Positions 1 to 8,795 of a DNA stretch of 64,000 bases are shown here, piece by piece; positions within the stretch are counted from its first letter, which is position 1, and every line of letters starts with the position of its first letter. The DNA is taken from the NCBI GenBank assembly GCA_019914945.1, contig CM034103.1, positions 9,424,001-9,488,000 of the forward strand, read 5' to 3'. The translations under genes were made by a program, and so were the position numbers. The stretch is from Typha latifolia. Lineage: Eukaryota; Streptophyta; Magnoliopsida; Poales; Typhaceae. The notes beneath the pieces are model-generated. The model did no database searches. It was not told the origin of the DNA and saw only the letters and a program-made list of their open reading frames with translations.

Positions 1-119
1 GGAGGCCAACCCAAACTCACCAGTTGGAACTTTCTCCAACGACCTCCACAGTCAACTCAAATCCGATCAAGATGTTTGTTGTTATGGTTCGACGTCCACT
101 TCTCGATTTGGATTGATTG
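1..119. other. Unassigned retrotransposon-like fragment
   Basis: No gene is seen here. Bases 72-124 resemble bases 304-356 (both read through a 'gatttgga-ttattgca' core found near the 3' end of the B and C type LTRs), so this looks like a scrap of an LTR end cut by the D fragment that follows. The rest is not recognised. Confidence 0.35.
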
Positions 120-299
120 CAAGAAAGCACTTCTCTGTATATGTGAACTCCTAAGTGCACATTCAAACGCATAAACTTTTCTACTTTGATTTTAAAATTC
201 TTCAATCCAAGTACTTTCAAAACTTGTATAAATACTCATGTGCATGTATGAAAACACTTATAATATTTTATACACAATTGCCAACACTAAAATCTAACA
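120..299 (-). mobile_element. Family D LTR fragment
   Basis: The last 110 bases match the right end of the D LTR at 62737-63764 (tract around 'caattcttcaatccaa' and 'ttgtacacaattgccaac') and end in 'aatctaaca', the reverse of the D LTR start TGTTAGATT. Only the U3-terminal part is present. Orientation is minus. No internal D sequence is seen in the window, so the superfamily cannot be stated. Confidence 0.6.
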
Positions 300-1072
300 C
301 CACTTGTTATGGTCTGACGCCCGCTTCCTGATTTGGAATTATTGCAGAAAAGCAGTCCGTGCAATCGAGAAAAAATATTCACCGGATATTCTACCATAGT
401 TGGAATAATATAACACTAAGAGTGGTTGATCCGTAACTTTTTGATCTATATTTTTGGTATGTACGCCCTTCGTAGATTCTGACTGCAACTAGGATGAAAA
501 TACGTAAATGTGGGGCGATGGTGGAAGTGACGGGTGGTGGTGATGATAAGGTTAGAGATTATAATGGTGATGAGGGTGAATGGTTTGAGGTGTTTAGGGG
601 AAAAGGACGAAGAGTGAGAAGGGACTAAGATCCCAAGGAGGAGGGAGGACTTGATAGATGAAGGAGGTAAGAAAATCACCTTTGTCGAGATGGTGCATGG
701 GTAGGGCTTGAAGGAAGGGGAAGGAAGATTAGGGTAGAGAGGATAGAAAGGAGATAGAACTCAATATTCATTAATCATAATCTTTTTGGTTTGAATGGGG
801 TCAAGCGCATTCAAACGCGTATTTCACATTTTTTGCGATGCAAATGTATGCAGGCGTTCGCACGTGGGTGTTCGAATGCACAAATTGCGCTCTCTATCGA
901 TGTGAACGCCTGCAAGCATTCGCAAGGGCGTTCGAATACAGCCCCTGCCGCGTTCGAATGCAACATACAGAATCCTTACTTTTTCTGAAATAAATAACTA
1001 AATACAATAAGAAAAGACTACCATAGAGTGTATTCATGCTCGAGATGACTTGGTGAAGTCCAAATCACATCA
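300..1072 (-). mobile_element. Family C LTR, reverse orientation
   Basis: The right edge reads 'caaatcacatca', the reverse complement of the C LTR start TGATGTGATTTGG seen at 10978. The element reads towards the left. It carries the palindromic GTTCGAAC-type module at about 800-965 and the 'gaaaatattcacc' tract near the U5 end that is typical of the related B LTRs. The left boundary is approximate. It lies head to head with the gag remnant to its right, so it is a separate insertion rather than that element's own LTR. Confidence 0.6.
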
Positions 1073-2135
1073 TTTGCGGACATGATGGAGACACAACCAA
1101 CCATGCAAGCATCAATGGAAGCCATTATTCAAGTCCTCTTAGGCACCCCAAGGGGTATAGCGGCAATCGAGTTCCTTACTCGAGCTCGGGCTACACCACA
1201 AATGGAACCACATTTTCGCTAATGGACACCGTCTCCACCATTCCGTACTAGGCAGGAGGAAGATTATGATCCCATGGGTGGTCATGCTAGGAGGCCCTTG
1301 CTACCTACGCCAACCGAAAGGCACAAAGTACCACTATCGGTTTTCACCGCGATTGAGCATCAGATCCACCTCTCCACAATAACGATGATGAGTGGGTGGA
1401 TTACGAAGAACCAGCGACCCCTCGACACCATCCTAGGGATGCTGGATTAAACCCAAGGGAAAGAAGCCCAACTAACATGAAGAAGAAGAACGTGACATCT
1501 GTGCAAGGATTGTTTGTCTCAACTCTCAGCCTTTCAACGGAGGAGATCCACTCAATTGGGTTTATCGAACGGAGGAATTCTTCGAGTACCAAATAACACC
1601 TAATGCACAAAAGGTGTTGTTAGCATCCTTTCATCTCGAAGACACCGCCATCCGATGGTACCAAGCCACGAATCGAGCTCAGCCCTATCGAACGTGGGAG
1701 GAGTTCGTTGATGCTATTTGTGTTCGATTTGGACCTCTAATTATGAAGATTTTCACGCTGCTCTTACCAAGCTAACCTAAAGGGCTATGGTGAGAGCATA
1801 TCAAGAGAAGTTCGAGTGTGTTAGTAATCAAGTGCGGGACTGGTCAGATTCCCAACTCAAGAGCACATTCATTAGTGGTCTTAGGCAGGACATTCAAGCT
1901 AAAGTGAAGGCTGCTCGACCAACAACATTGCTTGAGGCTTTTGCAATAGCTCAATTGATGTAAGAGAAGCTTCGAGAGCTTCGGTTAGTAGGAAAAGGGA
2001 GCTGGAGCACCATAGAGTTTAAAGGGGTGCCTTGTCAAACTACAGCGACACATCATGTGTCAACAACTCTATTGTGGACAATAGGTTCAAGATTGCCTCC
2101 ACGGCCACAACTAGAGGTGAGAGGACATCCCTAAA
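1073..2135 (+). pseudogene. gag: Ty3-type gag remnant (element N)
   Basis: Decayed Gag of a Ty3 element. Reading across frames gives a Retrotrans_gag core between about 1520 and 1990: a 'FNGGDPLNWVYRTEEFF' stretch, then 'LLASFHLEDTAIRWYQAT', then a 'STFISGLRQDIQ' stretch. These are the conserved blocks also present in the other Gag copies of this window. Frame changes occur near 1510 and 1735, and there are in-frame stops near 1775 and 1960. The N-terminal part (1079-1500) is only weakly recognisable. It was probably once joined to the protease at 2141. Confidence 0.6.
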
Positions 2136-2140
2136 CTACC

Positions 2141-2650
2141 ATGAGGAGACTTACCCCAGCCCAAGTTGAAGAAAGAAGAGTTAAAGGGCTGTGTTTTTAT
2201 TGTGATGAGCAATTCACTCTCGGGCATAAATGTGCCCGACCAGTGGTCACCGTGATGGTGTTGCATGAAACAGAGGATGTGGAGGAAGAGGAAATGGTGG
2301 GAGATGAACTAGAGGACTTCATGGAAGACCAGGAAGCATTAGAGAGCAGTGAGGAGGTCCATGCCAAGATATCCATGCATGCCTACACCGGCGCTAATGC
2401 ACCTATAATGCTTCGGGTCAATGGCACCGTGAAGAATCAAATAGTGAGGATCCTCATTGAAATCGAGAGCACCCACAACTTCATGGATGAGCATGTGGTC
2501 AAGAAGATAAGAATGGCTATAGACGCTGCCTCTGGATTCGATGTAGCTGTGGGAGACGACACGATACTCCGAGCGAATGGCATATGCCGATGGGTTCTTT
2601 TGAAGATTCAAGGCAATTCCTTCATCTTGATCTTCACCTCTTGGCCTTAG
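2141..2650 (+). pseudogene. pol: Zinc knuckle and aspartic protease remnant (element N)
   Basis: An open stretch of 169 residues begins with 'LTPAQVEERRVKGLCFYC' and a C-x2-C-x7-H-x-C zinc knuckle (CFYCDEQFTLGHKC), followed by an acidic linker and a retroviral-type aspartic protease domain. The active-site motif, normally D-T/S-G-S-T-H-N-F, reads E-I-E-S-T-H-N-F, so the catalytic Asp and the Gly are both lost and the enzyme would be inactive. It is the best preserved part of element N. Confidence 0.75.
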
Positions 2651-2789
2651 GAGGGGCTAACATTGTATTGAACCTCAATGAATGAAAAGTTTGGGCCCGG
2701 TGACCTTTGACTTCTAAAAAATGTGGATGGACATCAAACGAAATGCTAAAGGCTGGATGCCATAGACTTCTAATGCAATTAATCGAGAG

Positions 2790-3053
2790 TCAAGTAGACC
2801 ATATAAAGGAAGAAGTACTCGCTAATTTGTCCGCCTTACTGAAGGAATTTAGCGAGGTGTTTGAAGAACCACACAGCATGCATTAAGATTACTCCCAGAG
2901 CAGAATCGACTAATGTATGACCCTATCGACGCCCATTTGTGCAAAAGGAGGAGATCACAAGGCTTGTCAAGGAGATGCTGGACAACGGAATCATCCAACT
3001 AAGTCAGAACTTGTACTCTCACCGGTGCTCCTAGTGCAGAAGAAGGAGAGAGA
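2790..3053 (+). pseudogene. pol: Reverse transcriptase N-terminal remnant (element N)
   Basis: The region encodes, with frame breaks, the RT entry segment: a 'RRPFVQKEEITRLVKEMLDNGIIQ' type block (about 2925-3000) and the start of the 'SPVLLVQKK' block (about 3020-3053). It is cut at about 3053, where family F LTR sequence begins. Palm and catalytic motifs are absent. Confidence 0.6.
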
Positions 3054-3844
3054 GGTTGAGAAATGCATATGATTTCATTATTATTTGATTACCTGATTAT
3101 CGAGTAGTCAATATACATCATATATGGTTGCATTTAACATTATAGCATCGTCATGGTTGGCATGCATCATGTGTCATATTTGAGAGAGAGTTATGATGAT
3201 AGTATAACATAGAGATTTGTTTATTGATTGTCGAGGATTATACAATTTATTAGTCATGACATGTTATTTATTTTTTATTTATGTATTATTGAGGAACATT
3301 CATATACTCATTCATGACATGATGCTCTTTCTGATTCATATTATCCAGTACATGGTTTACTCTCTATTTTGCATCATTGATTCGGGCCGAGTAAGGTCTG
3401 TTCACTAAGCCTTTTGCTCATGACTCTCTTATTTCCTTTCTAACCCCTTATATATGTGGTACGTGATAGCGACTTGAGATATTTTAAGAAGATATTTTAG
3501 AGCGATAATGATGTGAGCTATAGATGTGAGATGGTATATATGATAGTTTATATAGAAATTTAATTGTACTAGTATTTGATATTTGTACTCTTTTATATTA
3601 GACGATGATTTGTATAATATAGGTCGAATCATAGTGTACTCTTATATTAGTTGTTTCAATTATATCTTGATGGTTTGTTGTGGCCTATGTGGGTCTTGCT
3701 AGATTATGTAGCGATCTAGTGTATATTATTGTGGACTTGGATATTCTTATATTAACAGGTTTATTTGGTTATTAGTATGATTTATTTCGTGATGGATTAT
3801 GTGATCATGGATAGGTTAGCAGGTTTTATTTGATGATGTCAAGA
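3054..3844 (+). mobile_element. Family F long-LTR fragment, left piece
   Basis: This AT-rich stretch aligns with the distal part of the F LTR at 16448-16690 ('gttgagaaat' start, 'gattatgtgatcatggatag' and 'agcaggttttatttgatg' blocks). It is interrupted at 3845 by the family A compound element and resumes at 9818. Flanking bases CAAGA (3840-3844) and CATGA (9818-9822) are a 4-of-5 match to a target-site duplication. No gene is seen in it. Confidence 0.7.
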
Positions 3845-4852
3845 TGATACGATTCGGACTTCACCGACGTTGTCTCGAGCATGGATTCACTTTAGGACTG
3901 TTTTTATTTCATGTTTTAGTGTTTAATTTCCATTAAAATAAGTTTTCTGTAAGTCGCGTTCGAACGCGGGTGGAGTGAGTTCGAATGCGATTTGTGAATG
4001 GGGTTGTGAACGTGGTGAAGAGAATGTACTGTGTGTTCGAACGCACTGTGAACGCCTGCATCGCGTTCGCAAATACCGACAGGCGCGTTCGAATGCCTGC
4101 ATCGCGTTCGCAAATCCAGAAGAGCGAACTCGGTGCGTTCGAACGCGGTCGGGCGAGTTCGAACGCAATCGACGAAAATTGTGTTTTTAGGGTTAATTTG
4201 AGTTGTTGGTTAGCCTATAAAAGGATGTGATAGGCAACCAAATTGATTATTGATTATTGAGATTGAGTTTTGCCTTGCCTCCTTCGTCTTCTTCGCTCCC
4301 GTTCTCTCAATCCCCGGCGACGCCGCTTCTAACCTCCCTCGTCCGGCTAATCACCCTAGTCCCTTAGAGGTGGCCCTCTTCTCCCCCTTTGTCCAATCTA
4401 TCCAACACTTGTCCTAATCCTTCCATCAACCACAACCCTTCCACCATCACTTTTCACCGGTGCCACCACATTAACGCCGGTCCACCTTCAACCACCATTA
4501 CCTAGGATCACGTGCCTCCATCCACGGATCCAAAATAGACCATCTAACATTTGTCCACAAATCGGACGATATCTCGAGATCCCCACATCCGATTTGCCTA
4601 CAACTAGATTTGTTGGAAAAATCTTTTGTGGGGCTACAACATATCAAAGTTTCACTCGATCCGACGGCGGCATATTTCGGGATCTTATTTCAAAGTTCCG
4701 TGCCAGATCTAGTCCAGATCAAGAATTGGAAGAGATCGACCCTTCACCAAAAAGGCGAGATCGTATCAAGCTGGTATCAGAGCTCCATAACCAGAGGCGT
4801 GATCGTATCAAGCTGGTATCAGAGCCGCATAGCCAGAGGCGTGATCGTATCA
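3845..4852 (+). repeat. Family A LTR1 (5' LTR)
   Basis: It starts TGATACGATT at 3845 and ends GATCGTATCA at 4852. U3 carries the palindrome array, with GCGTTCGAACGC-type centres near 3961, 3982, 4038, 4090, 4140 and 4160. A TATA box follows at 4214. The last 84 bp hold two copies of a 42-bp unit, each with a PBS-like sequence, so the LTR end itself contains PBS copies. Confidence 0.85.
4214..4223 (+). promoter_or_regulatory. TATA box of family A LTR
   Basis: The sequence 'cctataaaag' lies 50 bp after the last palindrome and before the pyrimidine-rich leader. The same box occurs at the same place in LTR2 (about 8040) and LTR3 (about 9178), and in reverse in the minus-strand copies (about 18597 and 22074). 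Transcription would start about 30 bp downstream. Confidence 0.7.
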
Positions 4853-4869
4853 AGCTGGTATCAGAGCCA
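4772..4869 (+). other. Triplicated tRNA-iMet primer-binding site
   Basis: Three copies of TGGTATCAGAGC begin at 4772, 4814 and 4856, exactly 42 bp apart. Each is preceded by 'atcgtatcaagc'. The third (TGGTATCAGAGCCA, 4856-4869) matches the 3' end of plant initiator Met-tRNA over 14 bases and is the presumed working PBS, since LTR3 also ends after two units. The first two copies lie inside the LTR. Confidence 0.8.
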
Positions 4870-4893
4870 CCGTTCCTCAGACAAGCGCTTCCA

Positions 4894-6335
4894 ATGACGA
4901 CAACCAGATCCATGGCTGCACGGCGAGATGATGAAGAAGAGATTCTCCCAATAGAGGAGGGAGAAACGATTGCAGGGACTTCGACCCGTGGAATCGCCCG
5001 ATCTAATCAGAATACGGAAGAACTTAGCGTTCAAGCCGTGTTGGGGTCTCTTTCAGAGCAAATGGCCATCAACAACCAGATGATGATGGAGATGATGCGG
5101 GAACTACGGGCGACAAGGGAAGCAATGGCGAATGGGAAAGCACCATCGACCCCACGACGCGAGTCCACCCCTTTGAACCCACCGCCATCGGTTCAGCCTT
5201 TGCAACCACAAGAGCCGCTGCTACCACCACCCTATGGGCAGAGGCAAGCAAGGATGGTTACACCAGGTCCATTGCAGGTGAACCCATCCGACGGGTGAAC
5301 CACTATGGAGACCGCCTTAGAGATCAAGATCCGTGGGCGGGTCAATACGATTCGGAACCACGGCAAGTTAATCAAAACCGAAGGAGGGATCATCAACCCT
5401 TCATGGTGCATCCTCCCCCGGTTAGACAAGGACATGATCCGGAACGAGACAATGGCATCCGTGGACAAGTCGTGCGTCTCGAATTCCCCAAGTTCAAAGG
5501 TGGCGACCCGATCGATTGGTTGTATAGGGCGGATCAATTCTTTGCATACCAAGGAACGACGGAAGAGTACAAGTTGACGCTTGCGAGCTTCCACTTTGAG
5601 GATGCGGCGCTTCATTGGTTTCGAGCATCCAATGCCATTGAGGCTATCGAAACTTGGGCTGAATTTTGCGCCGATATCACACGGCGATTTGGAGCATCGG
5701 GATATGAAGACTTTGATGCTCTCCTCTCAAAGACGGTGCAAAAGACCACGGTTGGGTCATACCAAGAAGAATTTGAGAGGATTAGTAGCCGATGTCATCC
5801 ACCATGGACGGATCAGCAACTTCGCAGCATCTTCATCTCCGGGCTGTGGGGTGACATACAAGCCGATGTGAGGGCTTTAAGGCCTAGAACCTTAAAGGAG
5901 GCCTTCGAAGATGCGGTGCTTATGGAAGACAAACATAGGGCCATGAAGATACACTTGAAACAAAGTTGGAGGAGCCAAGGAAGCTGCAATCAAGCTCAAC
6001 CAAACATAGCGGCGGGAAATACTATCAGAGTACCAAGGGTTGCTGCTACAGTGGTACCTCCTCGAGCACCCTTGAAGCCATCCCAAGATGTGAAGTATGC
6101 ACCTATAGGTCTGGGACGAGCACTCACACCAGCCCAAGTCGAAGAAAGAAGAGCCAAGGGCCTATGCTTCCGTTGTGATGAGAAGTTCGTACCCGGGCAT
6201 CGCTGCGCTAAACCGATGGGATCGGTGATGCTAATCGATGGATTGGAGGAAGCGGAGGACGAGTTTGCAGCTGAAGGTGCAGATGTGGCTGGACATCAAG
6301 GAGAAGAAGTTGAGGAGCAACCATGGAGGACATGA
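4894..6335 (+). pseudogene. gag: Gag of family A element (one frameshift)
   Basis: Nucleocapsid/coat protein of a Ty3 retrotransposon, which would package the RNA. The start ATG at 4894 lies 25 bp after the last PBS and opens with MTTTRSMAARRDDEE. The frame closes at 5298. Comparison with the minus-strand copy at 20705-21442 shows a one-base deletion near 5271, and the rest runs in another frame from 5295 to 6335. The second part holds the Retrotrans_gag core (FPKFKGGDPIDWLY at about 5485, then 'LHWFRASNA' and 'FISGLWGDIQADVRAL') and a C-x2-C-x7-H-x-C zinc knuckle at 6165-6206. It ends 13 bases inside the protease frame because of a second indel. Confidence 0.85.
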
Positions 6336-6901
6336 TAGCCGAAATCTCCCTCCACGCCTATTCGGGGACAGCTGCGCCAAAGACCTTGCGGGTGAACGGG
6401 GTAGTCAAGAAAACCACAGTGAGAATCTTGATTGACACCGGGTCCACCCACAACTTCATTGACAGGTGGCTCATTAGGAAGATTGGGCTCGAGTCGGAAC
6501 CCACGGAAGGGTTCGATGTGACGATCGGAGATGGCACCACATTGCGAGCAGATTTTATTTATGGAGGTGTGGAATTGAAGGTGCAAGGCCAAACTTTCAC
6601 ATTGGACCTTTATCCGTTGGCCTTGCGAGGTGACGACATTGTTTTGGGGACTCAATGCCTTCAAAGCTTGGGGCCCGTAACATTTGATTTCTCAAACCTC
6701 ACACTGACATTTTGGAGGAGTGGAAGAAGGGTGCTGCTGGATGGAAATCAACCGCGGCAAGGGCCGACATTGCAACCACTTGTGGGTTTTCCTTGTGCAG
6801 GGGACCGAGCTCTACTATTGCAAATGGTTGTTGTTGAACCAGAACATCCATCACCAAGGGAAGTAGCCTCTGACATGGAAGAGCTGCTGCAGGAGTTTTA
6901 G
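6323..6901 (+). pseudogene. pol: Aspartic protease of family A element
   Basis: The reading frame encodes a retropepsin-like protease with an intact D-T-G-S-T-H-N-F active site (Asp codon at 6434) and the 'VTIGDGTTLRAD' and 'DIVLGTQCLQSLGPVTFDF' blocks typical of plant Ty3 proteases. It stops at a TAG (6899-6901) at a point where the RT frame simply continues in register, so the stop looks like a CAG-to-TAG change rather than a natural end. It overlaps the end of the Gag frame by 13 bases. Confidence 0.8.
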
Positions 6902-7425
6902 GATCTCTTCAAGGAACCCCGAGGATTATCGCCGAACCGTCGTCATGACCATCGCATCCAAATCATTCCAGGGGCTGAACTTGCAAATGTCCGACCCTAT
7001 CGGTACCCGCATGTCCAGAAGGAAGAGATCAGTAAATTGGTGGAGGAAATACTCGAGCAAGGGATTATTCAACCGAGTAGAAGTGCCTACTCATCGCCGG
7101 TGCTGCTGGTTCGGAAGAAAGACCGGAGTTGGCGGTTTTGCGTCGACTACCGAGCCTTGAATGCAATTACTGTCAAGGACCGGTATCCAATACCGGTGAT
7201 TGAGGAGTTGCTGGATGAGCTCACAGGGTCGGCCTACTTCAGCAAACTTGACTTAAGAGCGGGATACCATCAAATCCGAGTCGACCCTGAAGATGTACAC
7301 AAAACGGTGTTCCGAACTCACGATGGCCACTATGAGTTCCGAGTCATGCCGTTTGGGCTCACCAATGCACCGGCCACCTTCCAAGGGCTGATGAATGACC
7401 TCTTCCGCCCACTCGTGGGTCACGA
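6902..7425 (+). pseudogene. pol: Reverse transcriptase, 5' half (family A)
   Basis: In the same frame as the protease. The entry block '[20 protein letters not shown]' leads to '[10 protein letters not shown]', 'FCVDYRALN', '[12 protein letters not shown]' (first catalytic Asp codon at 7250) and '[15 protein letters not shown]'. The frame is then cut at about 7424 and joined to RNase H sequence. The second catalytic motif (F/YxDD) is missing, so RT cannot work. Confidence 0.85.
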
Positions 7426-7643
7426 AACTCCTTGGGTATGACTACGAATTAGTCTACAAAAAGGGGATTGAAAATCGAGCCGCCGATGCTCTTTCGCGCC
7501 AACCGGACACAAGTGAGCTTGCCTCTCTTTCAGCACCAACATTTCCTATATCTTCAGATATGTCGGGAACCAATGCAGACGATCATACCATGGAGGAACT
7601 TAAGCCAGAGTTCAAAGATCGCTTCACAAACTTCAAACCTTGA
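7426..7643 (+). pseudogene. pol: RNase H end fused to chromodomain tail (family A)
   Basis: The segment starts '[15 protein letters not shown]', the end of the RNase H region, continues through 'ENRAADALSRQPDTSE', then passes directly to 'EELKPEFKDRFTNFKP' and a stop. That last block resembles the end of the chromodomain region of the other Ty3 copies here (compare about 35440). The whole integrase is absent. The same short fusion is found at 8550-8768, 17080-17273 and 19002-19160, so the deletion is a property of the family. Confidence 0.7.
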
Positions 7644-7670
7644 GGACAAGGTTGCAGAAGCGTGGTGGAT

Positions 7671-8421
7671 TGATACGATTCAGACTTCATTGACGTCGTC
7701 TCGAGCATGGATTTACTTTAGGAGGGTTTTTATTTCATGTTTTAGTGTTTAATTTTCATTAAAATAAGTTTTCTGTAAGTCGCGTTCGAACGCGGGTGGA
7801 GTGAGTTCGAACGCGGTTTGTGAACGGGGTTGTGAACGTGGTGAAGAGAATGTACTGTGCGTTCGAAAGCACTGTGAACGCCTGCATCGCGTTCGCAAAT
7901 ACCGACAGGCACGTTCGAACGCCTGCATCGCGTTCGCTAATCCAGAAGAGCGAACTCGGTGCGTTCGAACGCGGTCGGGCGAGTTCGAACGCGGTCGATG
8001 AAAATTGTGTTTTTAGGGTTAATTTGAGTTGTTGGTTAGCCTATAAAAGGATGTGGTAGGCAAACAAATTGATTATTGATTATTGAGATTGAGTTTTGCC
8101 TTGCCGCCTTCGTCTTCTTCGGTCCCGTTCTCTCAATCCCCGGCGACGCCGCTTCTAACCTCCCTCGTCCGGCTAATCACCCTAGTCCCTTAGGGGTGGC
8201 CCTCTTCTCCCCCTTCGTCCAATCTATCCAACACTTGCCCTAATCCTTCCATCAACCACAACCCTTCCACCATCACTTTTCACCGGTGCCACCACATTAA
8301 TGCCGGTCCACCTTCAACCACCATTACCTAGGATCACGTGCCTCCATCCACGGATCCAAAACAGACCATCTGACCTTTGTCCACAAATCGGACGATATCT
8401 CGAGATCCCCACATCCGATTC
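7671..8421 (+). repeat. Family A LTR2, 3' truncated
   Basis: It begins TGATACGATT at 7671 right after a purine-rich tract (polypurine tract candidate 7655-7669). It has the palindrome array (about 7780-8000) and TATA box, then breaks off in the leader at 'catccgattc'. The following base continues RNase H sequence. Both partners contain ATTC at the join (8418-8421). Confidence 0.8.
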
Positions 8422-8768
8422 TACACGCCGTCACCAAATGGCGACCCTACTTGATTGGCCAACGGTTTACTATCCGCACGGACCAGCGTAGCTTACCCTA
8501 CTTCATGGAGCAACGTGTGCACACCCCAGCCCAACAATGGTGGGTCACGAAACTCCTTGGGTATGACTACGAATTAGTTTACAAAAAGGGGATTGAAAAT
8601 CGAGCCGCCGATGCTCTTTCGCGCCAACCGGACACAAGTGAGCTTGCCTCTCTTTCAGCACCAGCATTTCCTATATCTTCAGATATGTGGGGAACCAATG
8701 CAGATGATCATACCATGGAGGAACTTAAGCCAGAGTTCAAAGATCGCTTCACAAACTTCAAACCTTGA
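8422..8768 (+). pseudogene. pol: RNase H remnant of second family A copy
   Basis: Reads through the RNase H core end ('FTIRTDQRSLPYFMEQ', '[21 protein letters not shown]', 'ENRAADALSRQPDTSE') and the short chromodomain-like tail, then stops at 8768. The third RNase H Asp motif (RTDQRSL) is visible but the upstream part of the domain is missing. Confidence 0.75.
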
Positions 8769-8795
8769 GGACAAGGTTGCGGAAGCGTGGTGGAT

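Noticed and set aside
3956..4170. GTTCGAAC palindromes as RNA polymerase III B boxes or tRNA pieces.
   Set aside because: The B-box consensus GWTCRANNC needs C at position 9, where the palindrome has G. There is no A box at the right distance, no cloverleaf, and a TATA box for polymerase II follows.
3956..4170. GTTCGAAC palindromes as heat-shock elements.
   Set aside because: Heat-shock elements need TTCnnGAA with a two-base gap and several alternating units; here TTC and GAA abut.
4594..4893. An upstream in-frame extension of family A Gag starting inside the LTR.
   Set aside because: It crosses the LTR end and the PBS repeats, which cannot be required coding sequence. The ATG at 4894 after the PBS is the natural start and is conserved in A3.
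6323..6335. Possible programmed frameshift between Gag and protease in family A, because both copies (6323-6335 and 19994-20006) show the same overlap.
   Set aside because: Comparing the two copies shows that each has its own separate one-base change (near 6274 versus near 6320 in the equivalent positions). One copy is intact where the other is shifted, so the ancestral frame was probably continuous. No slippery heptamer is visible.
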